Assembly: GCA_010094045.1 (NCBI GenBank)
Contig: ML986606.1
Location: 344,079-363,875 of the forward strand
Reading direction: 5' to 3'
Source of the DNA: Lojkania enalia
Lineage: Eukaryota > Ascomycota > Dothideomycetes > Pleosporales
DNA: 19,797 nt
Made by a program: the position numbers and the translations under genes. Below, in pieces: positions 1 through 10,330 of this stretch. Numbering within the stretch: position 1 is the first letter of the stretch; each line of letters starts with the position of its first letter. The notes under the pieces were generated by a model. The model had not been told where the DNA came from. It searched no databases and worked only from the letters and a program-made list of their open reading frames with translations.

Positions 1-2376
1 TTAAATAAAGGCCTTAAGGTTAATCTAGAGAAGGTAGAAGTACTATATAACTAATAGCTACCTACTATTATAACGGGTGTGAAATCTTTCTTAGATTTTA
101 CTAGATTCTATTAATAGTTTATACCGGAATTCTCGTATATTATAAAGCTAATTATTATACTATAGAGTTCTATAACCTCTTTTATATAGACTTTAGAATG
201 TGATATTACCTTTAAGAAATTAAAGTCAGCCCTATTAAGTATACCTATACTCTACTATTTTAACCCTATATTAGAAATAAAAATAGAAACTAATACCTCT
301 AATAGAGTAGTTGTAAGAGTACTATTATAGAAATATTCTAATAGTAAATAGTACCCTATAGTATTCTATAGTAAGGTTCTATCTAGTTCAGAACTAAACT
401 AGAAGATTTATAATAAGAAACTATTCGCAATCGTTACTACGTTTAAATAATAGAGGGTAGAACTTATTTTAATAGCTACTAGAACTCTAGTATATACTAA
501 TTATTACTTACTCAAATATTTTATAACTATAAAGGTACTTAATACTTATTAAGTTTATTAGACTAAGGAATTAGCTTAGTATTAGTTTTAAATCGAGTAT
601 ACCCTAAATAAAAATAATACTAGAGTAGATATCTTTAGTTATCGCGAATAAGATATAGAAAACTTAAAAGTAGCTTAAACTAACAACTAGTCGAAAGTTC
701 TACTTAAACTGTATTAACTTTACCCCCAAATTAATACTGAATTAGTCTAGTTCTATATTATCTAAATAACAATTTAAATAGCTATACTAAATATTATTAA
801 AGGTTAAGAGTAGGTTATATTACTATACTCTCTAGAGTTGATTAATATATTACTATAAGAAAACCGAGCCTCCTTTATATAAGAATATACCCTTTTACTT
901 TATAAGTATTAGATAGAAAATAGACTACTCTTCTATAATAATTACTTATATATTCTATTAGATTTAGGCTTTTATATACGGCTTATATAATAGGCTTATA
1001 ACTAAGTATCCTCCGCACACCTAAGTGCTACTAAAACCTATTAGTTACTATTTTAAAAGTACTACTAGAAGAGTATAGAGGTTATTTATAAACGATATAT
1101 ACGGAATTATATTCTATACTATAAAGTTTATCTAATATTAACCTAAACCCTAAGTTTTATCTACTTACTTCTTATATTAAATTAACTAATATAGCACCTA
1201 TATATTAACTTTAAGAATTTTTCTATAGATAAGTCCGGATATAATTAGATTATAGTAGTAATTAATCGCCTGTCTAAATAAGTAGTATCTATTCTCTACT
1301 ATCGTATAATTAACGTATAGAGAATAGTTAAATTATTTATTTAATAGATATACTACTTTAGTTATATACCTAAAACTATTATTTTAAACTAAAGATCTTA
1401 GTTTATATCTAGTTTCTAGTCTAAATTCTACTATATCTTAAGCATAAAGATTAAACTATCTACTACTTATTATAAAGAGACTAATAGATAGATAGAAATT
1501 ATAAATAAGTATATTAATTAGAGACTGCGCTCTTTTATATCCTTCTACTAGAATAACTAGAGTTCTCTATTATCTATAATTAACCGAGTATAAGTAACTC
1601 TACCTTATATAACTATTAGAATATCTCCGTATTAGATCCTATACGAATTTAAGCCCTATTAGATTTGGGATTAAAAATATTCTGTTAATTCTATTACTAT
1701 AATAGATAAATTAAATTGTAAAAACGCTTTCGCTCTAATAACTTATATATATATAGTCTAGAAAACCGTAAAGGTTAATATTAAGAAGGTTTAAAATCGT
1801 ATATAATCTATTATTAACTATTACTAGCAACTAATTAATTAGTAGATTAGTAATATAGTCTACTTAAATACTAAGAATCTTACGGTTTAGAGATTAAGCC
1901 GAAAGCTATCCGATTAATAGAAGGGCCCTTTTAAAGTACTAGAATAGGTTAGAAACTTATACTATTTACAGCTACCCTTAGGATCGAGAATATATAATAT
2001 CTTCGTATTAAACCTACTATATAAAAACCTCTAGAACCCTCTACTAGAGTAAAAAGCTCCGAAACCACCCGCTATCGCTATTAAAGGGGTAGAAGAGTGG
2101 GAGGTTAAGGAAATACTAGCTAGTAAGCTATATTATAAGACCCTTAAATACCGTGTAAAATAGGTAGGATATAATTCCAACCCGGTCTAGTATAAAGCCT
2201 TAAATTTTATAGGTTCACCTTATAAGCTAAAAGCTTTTTATAATAAGTATCTAAATTAGCTAGGACCCCTAAAAGCCCTAACTAAATAGATTAAAGTATA
2301 TAAGAATAGTATAGAGAATATAGATTATCTAGTAGACGATAATATATAAGAGTTAAATAGTAGATTAGAAAACTAA
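1..2376 (+). pseudogene. pol relic of element C: RT end, RNase H, integrase, chromodomain
   Basis: One frame (codons starting at base 1) reads through the whole stretch without a shift, interrupted only by TAA/TAG at expected Gln/Trp sites. Residues about 1-40 are the RT thumb, including FLDF-FY--FIPEF (about 88-135). RNase H follows; its first catalytic Asp is Asn in ETNTSN (near 285-300) and the YDKE Glu is Lys. Integrase has the D,D(35)E spacing: Asn replaces Asp at codons 1207 and 1387, while Glu survives at 1495, leaving 35 residues between the last two. A chromodomain follows at about 2090-2240 (EEWEV-EILASK, YRVK-VGY). Chromodomains of this class are known to direct integration to heterochromatin. 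The 3' end is placed at the TAA at 2374, but that codon could itself be a mutated CAA. Confidence 0.88.
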
Positions 2377-2394
2377 ATTATAGGCTTAAAATTA

Positions 2395-2830
2395 CTCTTT
2401 TATAGTATCTAGAAGGTCTGATAGTAGGCTATTAGATACCTTACTAGTCCTCTTCTCCTCTACTCTTCTTCTCCTTTCTTCCCTCTAGACTCCTTTTAAA
2501 CTTCTCCTATCTTATCTTTAGCCGCCTAAAAGCGCTGCGATATTAGCCTAAAGGCTAGATACTAGAGCCTTTAGGGCTAAAACCTAATAAAGCAACTTAG
2601 TACCCTAGTAGAATAAAGCTATCTAGATATTAGCCTTAAAAAGGCTAGTTTTTTAACTCTTTACAATCTAGGCTATAAACGCTAGACTATAAGTAAACTC
2701 TAAAATAGTCTTAAAAGCTACCGTTTTATCCTCCTTATCCTCTATATATTAGGCTACTACTTATAGTTTAAGATAGCCCTAGAGGACTAGAAACTTCTCC
2801 TTATAATAGGAGGGAATTTATAAGTATATT
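2395..2830 (-). pseudogene. Antisense coding-like stretch in the 3' region of element C, unknown product
   Basis: On the minus strand a single frame reads as a plausible protein with stops limited to TAA/TAG at probable Gln/Trp sites. Its N-terminal part is mixed hydrophobic and charged (for example IEDKEDKTVAFKTILEF), and its C-terminal end, encoded by the CT-rich plus strand at about 2440-2500, is rich in Arg, Glu and Lys. It lies tail to tail with pol. I do not recognise a family. Start and end are approximate, since initiator ATG codons tend to become ATA under RIP. RIP removes many stop-generating contexts in some frames and favours TAA/TAG in others, so apparent openness is weak evidence alone. 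Elements A and B have an antisense stretch in the same place. Confidence 0.4.
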
Positions 2831-3442
2831 AGTAGTAAGTATCTTACTAGTATTAGATGCGATTTATACAGGGTTATACTTTTTATTTTATAAGGTATAA
2901 TACTCGCATTTTTTTAATCTTACGAACTAAAAGATAAATATTATACGCTGCCCGCAGGCGAGTATATATATAGTTTAAAGGTAGATAACCTAGAAGACCT
3001 TTAAAGAGGCTCTAAGAGGCGGGTAGAGTAGTATATTAATTAATTTTTTCTATAAAGCGTTAGTAATACTTTAATAATTAGCGGTTCTAGAGATATATAA
3101 TAATATATACAGAGTAGAAGTTGTTATTTAGTTAAGAAAGCTTAGTTAATAGTAACCTAGTAATATATTAAGGCTAGTAAATACTTATTACTATACGCGA
3201 CAAAATTGCAATATTAATAAACTGTTATAATAGTAGTTACTAGCTAATATATAGGTTAATTATACTTACTATAAAAACTTTACTTAATATTACGTTAATA
3301 TATAAATATATCTCTATAAGCAACCGTATATATTAGTTCTTATTAATAAACACCTCCTTAAAGAAATTTTTTTATACTAGAACCTATTTATAACAGCCCT
3401 AATTCTCTCCCGAACTAGTATAGATAGGAACTATTAGCCTAT
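2831..3442. other. 3' non-coding part of element C
   Basis: This is about 600 bp between the antisense stretch and the polypurine tract, with no recognisable protein frame on either strand. It contains a small GC-richer island (about 2947-2962) with the imperfect palindrome CTGCCCGCAGGCGAG, next to a TATATATATA run at 2963-2972. On the minus strand that TATA run lies upstream of the antisense stretch and could be its promoter, but such runs are common in RIP-treated DNA. The remainder shows nothing I can name. Confidence 0.35.
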
Positions 3443-3456
3443 AAGGAGGGGGGTAA
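3443..3456 (+). promoter_or_regulatory. Polypurine tract of element C
   Basis: AAGGAGGGGGG, followed by TAA, lies directly before the inferred LTR start. In Ty3/Gypsy elements a purine run here primes plus-strand DNA synthesis. Its G-rich core has survived because GpG is a poor RIP context. Confidence 0.75.
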
Positions 3457-3735
3457 TATAATAATATAAAGAAATTGTTCTATAAAAAGTTTTATATATA
3501 ATCTTATCCTAAAGCTTTTTACTTATTTTATCCTACCTCTAGCTCCGCCCCTTTTCCCTTCCGTATATAGTTGTATACTCCCTTATAAGTAGCTTAGGAG
3601 TTCTTCTATATCCTTTTATATAAGGCCTATAGGTGTTAATAGAATTCTTAGGTCCTTAATCCCCTATATACTCTTATATACCTCTAAGTAGATTCGTGCC
3701 GTATTCGGACCTATTATCTTACCTACGCTGTTACA
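3457..3735 (+). repeat. 3' LTR of element C (279 bp)
   Basis: The LTR starts just after the polypurine tract with TATAATAATATAAAG, read as a RIP-altered TGTAATAATATAAAG, and ends with CTGTTACA, so the ancestral termini are TGT...ACA. The right end is certain because the next base begins sequence matching element B at 11749. The left end is inferred from the polypurine tract and terminal TG and may be off by a few bases. The partner 5' LTR is outside the window. Confidence 0.78.
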
Positions 3736-3740
3736 AGAAG
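3736..3740 (+). repeat. Probable target site duplication AGAAG of element C (right copy)
   Basis: These are the first five bases after the C LTR. In element B the uninterrupted site (11749-11753) has the same AGAAG, preceded by CTTAGT. A five-base duplication is usual for Ty3/Gypsy integrases. The left copy should precede the 5' LTR of C outside the window. Confidence 0.6.
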
Positions 3741-6700
3741 GATACTTTTTAAGGGGGTAAAGGCTATAAGCTTACTCCGGTTCTATAAGGTAGTATTAGA
3801 AGATATAGAAGAGTTTGTAGAGACTATTATAAGTAGTAAAATAGACGTCTATATATGTCTAGTTAATTTAGTAGTTATAGTAGATAAAATTAGCGCTAGA
3901 ACAGGCTAATTACAGCTAGAGTATACTAATTTTAAGGATATATTTAATAAAAAGTAATCCTCGGTACTTATAAAATATAGGCCTTAAGATTTAGCTATAA
4001 ACCTGCTAGAAGAGACTAGTCTTCTATATTAACTACTATATAATTTATCTTTGGTTAAACTTTAGTATCTCTAGAAGTATCTAGATAAGTACTTATAATA
4101 TAAATAGATTAGGAAATTCTAATTATCTACTAGTATACTAATCTTCTTTATAAAGAAAAAGAATAGTAGTTTAAAATTCTATATAGATTATAGAGGCCTA
4201 AATAAGATTACTATATATAATTAGTACTCTCTTCCCCTAATTTTAGAGTTGCTAGAGTGTCTAGTATAAGCTAAATACTATACTAAGCTTAATATTAGAG
4301 AAGCTTACTATAGAATTAGGATAAAGAAAGGAGATAAATAGAAGACTATATTTTATACTAGATACAGTTCTTTCGAGTATACTGTTATACTATTTAGCCT
4401 AATAAATATACTAGCCTAATTTTAAGCGTATATTAACTAGATGCTTACTAGCTTTATTAATATAATATATATTATATACTTAGATAATATCTTAATCTTT
4501 TCTAATATAGAAGAGGAATATATTAAGTATATTAAGGAAGTATTTTAGAGATTATATAAGGCTAAACTCTTTATAAAACTTAGTAAGTATAACTTCTATA
4601 TTAGAGAAATAAACTACCTAAAATTTATTATTTACTCTAAGAGGATTAAATTTAACTACTTTTAGTTGAAAACTATCTAGAATTAGCTAGTTTTATAAAC
4701 TATACAAGATATATAGATCTTTATTAGATTTATAAACTACTACTATAGGTTTATTATAGGATTTTTAAGGATTACCTTACCTTTAATAAGATTAACTTAA
4801 AAGGGGCTAAAGGCTGTTAAAGAAGGCTATATCTAGAGAAGAGAAAAAGGTTAAGAACTAGATATTAGTTAGAAAGAACTAGAGGCCTTCTAATAGTTAA
4901 AGAAAGCTTTTTTAAGTATTCCTATCCTAACTTATTATAAACTAACTCGGCCTATAAGAGTTAAGATTAATACTTCTAGAAGCGCTATTTTAGGAATTCT
5001 TAGCTAGCTTATTAAAGAGTAAGTAGGTAAGATAATATAATAATCTATCGATTTCTTTTTAAGAAAGCTTAGTATAATAGAGTATAACTATAATATATAT
5101 AACTAGGAACTACTTATAATAGTAGAAAGCTTAGAGTACTAGTATTAGTACCTATAAGAAGTTATATTCGACCTTTATATAGACTATAATAACCTCTATT
5201 AGTTTATAGAAATGAAGATTTTAGTTTATTAACATATATAATTATATCTTAAGTTTACTAAGTACGATTATAACCTTATCTACTAGTCTAGTAAACTCAA
5301 CTTAGCTAATAGACTATTATATTAACTAGACTATATAAAGGAAGTATAAGTATCTTCGAAGAAGTCTAATATAATATATATTAAACTTATATACGCTAAG
5401 ATTAGCTTAAAAAGAGTAGAAAGAACTGATTTAAACTAGAATAATAGTACTAAAATCCTTAAAATTTTAGCGGTAGTAACCTGTATATAAACTATTTAGA
5501 AAGGTTTTTCTCCTACTTAAGAAGTAGAAGAGACTCCTTCCTTGAACTAAGAATACTACAACGGCCCGGAGTAGGTTAAAGAAGGTAATAAAGAGAAGAT
5601 AGAGCTAATAATACTTTAAAAAAGGTAAAACGCCCTTAATTAGGTATATAACTATCCTATAATAAGTTATAGAGAATAGATAAAGATATATAAGAGAGTA
5701 TTATATTAATTTTAGTAGAAAGGTATAAAAGATAATATTAAAACCTACTATCAGGATTATTTAAGATATAGAAGGGTAAAAGCTTCTAAGTATAAACCTT
5801 ATAATCTATTACAACTATTACCTATACTAAATAGACTATAAGAGTAAGTTATATTTAATTTTATTATAGAACTCCCTTTAAATCTATTTCTTAGTTAAGT
5901 ATATAATTTAATTATAGTTATTATTAACTAGTTGACTAAAATAGTCTATTATATCCCTACTATCTCTATTTAGACTATAGAAGATCTAATATAGGTCTAG
6001 ATATATAATATTATCTAACTATATAGTATTTTAGAGTTAATAATATCTAACTATAGTATTTTAATAAAGTTAAAATTTTAGAAAATCTTTTACTATTATT
6101 TAATATCTTAGTAAGATCTTAGTTTAGCCTATTATTTAGAGACTGATAGGCTAATAGAAAGATAAAACTAGATGTTTAAGTAGTATTTATATTATTTCTA
6201 CTATTTAAAGTAAGACGATTAGGTAGTTTAACTATCTATAGTAGAGTTTGTATATAATAATAGCGTTTATATAACTGCTACTATCTTACCTTTTTATGCT
6301 TATTATAGTATAGATTTCTAAGAACCTAATTAGCTAGGCGAGCCTTTAGAAGAGGGAGAAGCTCTTTTAGTAAGAGGTATAATAGTTAAAGTACTAGTAT
6401 TATAAAGTAAATATAAAGTAAAGATTAGTACTATAGTAGCTTATTAAAAGAAATACGCAGATAAGAAGAGAATATACTTATCTCTAGTAGTAGAAGATAA
6501 GATACTAGTATTAAATTAATATATTAAGTTAACCTATCTTAAGAAGAAATTAGATTAGAAGTATCTTAAACCTAGTATAATAATAAAGATTATAATACCT
6601 ATAATCTACTAGATTAATATTTTAGGATTAGATAGTATTTATCTAGTATTTTATATATCTTTACTAGAGCTGTATAACCTAAAAAGGCCTATTTAGAGCC

Positions 6701-6975
6701 TAGATAGCCTAATATAAGATATTTTACACTAATTTAAAAATAATATATATAAAATTAATTATATTATTAAATAAAAGTAAAACTCTATTAAAGTATAAAA
6801 ATACTTAGTTAAATAGAAGAATTACCTAAACTCTAAGAATAGTTAGAAACTAAAAGTAAATATTAGTACTAATACTCTATAAGTATTCTAGAAAAAGAAG
6901 GGTATTAAACTAAAAAGATTAAGTAAACCTATTAAAAACTGTAGACGCTCTTTAAAAAAGAAGAAGAATAGCTAA
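3736..6975 (+). pseudogene. pol relic of element A: RT, RNase H, integrase, chromodomain
   Basis: Exactly 1080 codons in one frame, with no frameshift but many TAA/TAG stops from former Gln/Trp codons. Order: end of protease, then RT with TKLNIREAYYRIRIK (ancestral D now N) and the catalytic YLDD box reading YLDN at 4477-4488. RNase H has its first Asp replaced by Asn at 4969. Integrase reads Asn, Asn, Glu at codons 5857, 6049 and 6157, with 35 residues between the last two as in D,D(35)E. A C-terminal chromodomain lies at about 6739-6905 (YLVK-KNY--S-NS). The sequence continues to a TAA at 6973 after a Lys-rich tail that has one AAG more than B. Several catalytic Asp residues are lost, so the product would be inactive even without stops. 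Confidence 0.9.
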
Positions 6976-6999
6976 ATTATTCTAGAGTATAACCTTTAT

Positions 7000-8202
7000 A
7001 TAAACTTTCCAGTTAATATAACTATCTTTATCTAATTTTCCTTAAATTAAGGTTTTTTATAGATATTTAATAATACTATTACTGGACTAAAGTTATATAA
7101 ATAAGGTTTAGAAATAAGTACCTATAAAGTTAGTCTTATATATTAATATAGATTCTTCAGTAATTATAAGAAGTAGTAATTTCTACTATTAATACTAGAA
7201 GAACTATATTATAGTATATTATAGACTAGAATAGTATATAGAAGGCGGAAATATTATATTATTCTAAATATAGCGCTAACCTAGGCTATAAGATATTTAA
7301 CTAGAGTATTATATCTATAGAAATATTAGAGAACCCGTTAATATCTAAAAAAACTAATATCTACTAATATCTATACCTTACTATAACCTTTTCTTCTACT
7401 ATAACTTAGTTAAGCCTTTTTAATAGGATAAATAGGCTAAAAGCGTTAGTATAAAGTAATATAGTATAATATAGTCTAGATTAACTTATAGAGAACTTTA
7501 TTTTCTTTACTTTAGTATATTTATTATTATCTATATTAAAAAGATCCTCTTTAGTCTTATACTTATATACTATACTAATCTTAGTATAGTTTTAGCTAGT
7601 AAGTTTAATTCTAGATAAGGTTTTCTTATCCTTACTATTATAGGTAAATAGGAAGTTAGAATCTTTCTTATCGAGTCTAGATATTACTATTAGTACTAGA
7701 ATATATAAAAAAGGGCTAGAATATATATTTAAATCTACTTAACTACTATTTAAGTAGTATTTTAGACCTTTTAAGCTAGTTAAGTTTTATTACTACTAAC
7801 ACAGGCGGTAATAAAAGCTTTAATAGTTTAATTAACCTTTATAATATATTCTAGTATAGATAGATCTAGCTATAGATATATTAGCTGTAAGAAGGTTAGA
7901 GTATACTATATTAGTCTAGAATATACTTTAAAATAATTCTTATTATTTTTCTTAAAGTAGTAGAAATAAATATTATATTAAATACCTTTATAGAGATATT
8001 CTACTATAAGTAGATCTGAAGAAGCGAATTTACAGTTACTATCTACTTTATATAGTTTACTATAAGCTAGATATCTTAGATAGTAGAGATAGTAGATAGT
8101 ATAGGATTTCTTACCCTTAGCCTCTTTAATATAGTACTTCTAGACTGGAGCAAGCACTATATTATATATTATAGACCTATTAGACGTAAATTAGCTATTT
8201 AT
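7000..8202 (-). pseudogene. Antisense coding-like region in the 3' part of element A, unknown product
   Basis: The minus strand reads protein-like over about 1.2 kb. The inferred start is ATA (ancestral ATG) at 8202, giving M-N-S in an otherwise coding-like frame, followed by SQFT-NR and then IKEAKGKKS. The first part has several Tyr residues that could be former Cys. A one-base frame change occurs near a run of six T (minus strand) at about 7705-7720; after it the second frame gives SRLDKKDSNFLF and a basic stretch with KISI. Element B has the same shift, so it predates their divergence and could mark an intron, two genes or an old defect. No family is recognised. The region is tail to tail with pol and has no clear stop, so the 3' end is approximate. 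Confidence 0.42.
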
Positions 8203-8714
8203 AGACTAGAAAGGCGCTAAGGAGGGCGTAAGAGGGGTATATATAGAGAAGTGTAGCGAGAATAGAAAAATAGGCGGCGGGTAGTACGGGCAGCAAATAT
8301 ACGTGTCTACTAGCCCTTATTAGCTATAAAGTACTCTATTATATTCTATATAGAGTTATAACAACTATACTAAATATGTAGCTAAAAACTAAGAGAATTA
8401 TACTTATTAAGGTGGTTAAGAAAGTATAAGGATTAAAGAAGTAGAATAGGTAGAAGGAGTAGTATTTTTATAATTAGTATTTACTCTACTAATACTATTT
8501 ACTTATACTACTCTAAGTAGCAAGTAATAAAGATTTCCTAAGAGTTTACCTTACTAGGTAAAGATAATAGTAGTAGTAATAATATACTACTTAATTTAGA
8601 AGGAACTCTAAATTATATAATAGCATCTATCTTAGAGTAGTTCTACTAGTCTATTCTAGTAATATTTGTTCTCTATAAGCTATTATAATAATAGTCTTCT
8701 AAGAAGGAAGATAA
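8203..8714. other. 3' non-coding region and polypurine tract of element A
   Basis: This lies between the antisense region and the LTR. A GC-richer patch at about 8217-8310 includes GTATATATAGAG (8237-8248); on the minus strand this is CTCTATATATAC, placed a short distance upstream of the antisense start and a candidate TATA box. The rest is AT-rich with no supported gene. The stretch ends in the purine run AAGAAGGAAGATAA just before the LTR, which serves as the polypurine tract. Confidence 0.5.
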
Positions 8715-8927
8715 TATAATATCTTATAGTTTTAAGTTATAGGTTAATAATATAGAATTATCTAACCTAAAGTTAAAATAGCTAAATTATACCCTATAAG
8801 GATAGTAGTAATTTAATTTTCTTTTATTAGCTATCTCTTTTCTAAGAAAACTAAATATATAAATATTTTAGCTCTACTACTCTATCTATTATTACTATAT
8901 TATAATCTATTATACTAACCTATTATA
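8715..8927 (+). repeat. 3' LTR of element A (213 bp)
   Basis: It is the same length as both LTRs of element B and matches them throughout except for transitions. It begins TATAATATCTTATAG (ancestral TGTAATATC, seen intact at 9861) and ends CCTATTATA (probably ancestral CCTATTACA). The five bases after it, ATTAT (8928-8932), should be the target duplication and should recur before the 5' LTR of A beyond the left edge. Confidence 0.85.
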
Positions 8928-9855
8928 ATTATCTATTTAACTACCTCTATAGTTACTATCTTTTCTATTATATTATTTCTTATCTAGCTAATATTAATTA
9001 CTAACTATTATTTATTCTCCTTATTAACTATTCTCTTATTCATTAACCTTAAAAGCTTTATATCTAATCCTATCTACTATCTATTAGTTATAACTATAAT
9101 CTATATATATCTTAATAGTATTTTAGTTAAATAGATATTAAACTATATTTAAAAAAAGCTTATAGTTTTATATAGCTCTATAATCTAGTCTTTAAAATTC
9201 TATTATTCTACTTAGAATATTATATAGTTACTATAAATATCTTGAATAATCTTATTCTAGTTTATAATAATATTATTTTATTATATTATTATCTATTTTA
9301 GGCTTATAATAAGTTTAGCTAGCTCTCCTATTCTAATACTACTACTATTAAAAGCTTATTAAGAAGAGGTTAATATATATCTAATATAAGGTAGTAGTAG
9401 TTTATATTATTTTAGATATTGCTATATACTATTAGGTTCCTTATTCTATAGTAATAGTAGTACTATAGCCCTATACTTAGCCTATATAGATCGGCTTACT
9501 ATTACTCTTATTATTAGAGGCTGCTATAGTATCTTAAATATCTTTATTATCTACCTTCTAGTACATTTTACTAGCGTAGGGGGTAGTATTAATAGATTAT
9601 AGTTAGAATCTAACGTCGCTATTAGAGCTTTAGTATAAAGTTTAGTAGTCTAGGCGGACCGCTTTATAATAGGAATAGTATAGGTTATAATAATTTTTAT
9701 TAGATAAATTACGATTAGATATTATATTAAACAATATAATATTATATTAAATATTATATAATAATCGTTCTAATTCTAATTAGAGGCTCGCTTAGCATAT
9801 TAATTATTAAACTCTACCTATAAATACTAGTTAAATATTCTATTTAACTTTCTAT
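8928..9855. other. AT-rich spacer between elements A and B, with one possible relic
   Basis: The first 450 bp are very AT-rich and show no recognisable gene or repeat. From about 9400 to 9680 GC is higher, and the minus strand reads a coding-like frame (for example INTTPYASKMY, KVDNKDI) with only TAA/TAG stops. I cannot assign it to a family; it may be a fragment of another transposon. At about 9708-9775 there is an imperfect AT-rich palindrome built from TATTATATTAAA-like units. No LTR or inverted repeat pair bounds these pieces. Confidence 0.35.
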
Positions 9856-9860
9856 ATAAT
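9856..9860 (+). repeat. Target site duplication ATAAT, left copy, of element B
   Basis: ATAAT immediately precedes the TGT of the 5' LTR; the same five bases follow the 3' LTR at 18752-18756. A five-base duplication fits Ty3/Gypsy. The sequence is low in complexity, but the positions are exact at both LTR ends. Confidence 0.82.
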
Positions 9861-10073
9861 TGTAATATCTTATAGCTTTAAGTTACGGGTTGATAATATA
9901 GAGTTATCTGACCTAGGGTTAAAATAGCCGAATTACACCTTATAGGGATAGTAGCAATTCGTCTCTCTTTTATCAGCTATTTCTTTTCTAAGAGAACTAA
10001 ATATACGAATATTTTAACCCTACTACTCTATCTATTATTACTATACTGTAATCTATTATACTAGCCTATTATA
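9861..10073 (+). repeat. 5' LTR of element B (213 bp)
   Basis: It runs from TGTAATATC to CCTATTATA. It is the least altered of the three LTR copies at its left end, still showing the terminal TG. Matching copies lie at 8715-8927 and 18539-18751, all 213 bp. In the active element it would hold the promoter and polyadenylation signal. Confidence 0.9.
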
Positions 10074-10330
10074 TTCGAATCGCTCTAACTCTTTAGAGTA
10101 GCCTAGTAGCAATTTCCGATACTATAAATACGTCTCCTACCCCTCTTAGTCTAACAGCCGGCTCAGCCGGGCGTATAAGGACCCTAACGTCTAGTAATAG
10201 GTGAGACGCTGACCTTAGAGCTAGTAAGAGACTTATTTAGCCGAAAGAGTAGACTAGAATAAATATTTATCGAACATCTAAAGAATTGTAAAGTTATAGT
10301 ACTATTTAGCGCTCTCCGGCCTAGAGTAGT
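10074..10330 (+). other. Leader of element B between 5' LTR and gag
   Basis: This is 257 bp of untranslated leader. A primer binding site should begin right after the LTR, but the sequence there is TTCGAATCGCTC rather than a TGG start complementary to a tRNA 3' end, so the primer is unknown. GC is higher than in the rest of the window and a short hairpin-like CAGCCGGCTCAGCCGGGCG lies near 10158. No coding frame is supported before the inferred gag start. Confidence 0.5.

Larger units (their letters stand above)
1..3735 (+). mobile_element. Ty3/Gypsy chromovirus 'element C', 3' part, RIP-degraded
   Basis: This is the right-hand part of an LTR retrotransposon; its 5' LTR, gag, protease and most of the reverse transcriptase lie left of the window. 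The order seen is end of reverse transcriptase, RNase H, integrase, chromodomain, an antisense coding-like stretch, a polypurine tract and a 3' LTR. The order RT, RNase H, integrase identifies Ty3/Gypsy, and the chromodomain after integrase identifies the chromovirus clade. The protein sequence differs clearly from elements A and B, so it is another family. It ends at the exact base where element A begins, which implies insertion into A. All reading frames carry RIP-type stops, so it is dead. Confidence 0.88.
3736..8927 (+). mobile_element. Ty3/Gypsy chromovirus 'element A', 5' part displaced by element C
   Basis: This is 5192 bp colinear with element B from 11749 to 18751. It starts within the 3' end of the protease region, immediately after the C LTR, and ends with a 213-bp 3' LTR. 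Contents: protease end, reverse transcriptase, RNase H, integrase, chromodomain, antisense stretch, 3' non-coding region and LTR. The missing 5' 1888 bp (judged from B, 9861-11748) should lie to the left of element C. The copy is generally more decayed than B, with many positions that are CpG or CpA in B reading TpA here. It has no DNA-transposon insertion and retains the RT segment that B has lost. Confidence 0.9.

Noticed and set aside
2430..2500. CT-rich tract as a microsatellite
   Set aside because: There is no fixed repeat unit; on the minus strand it reads as an Arg/Glu-rich tail in frame with the antisense stretch.
3736..8927. Element A as a separate 5'-truncated insertion
   Set aside because: Its left end coincides exactly with the end of the C LTR and with an uninterrupted site in B, which fits insertion of C into A better than chance truncation.
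9708..9775. AT-rich palindrome as a MITE or origin
   Set aside because: Arms are short and imperfect and no target duplication is seen; such palindromes arise easily in TpA-rich DNA.
10074..10330. tRNA gene suggested by TTCGAATC
   Set aside because: No cloverleaf, A-box or acceptor stem could be made around it.
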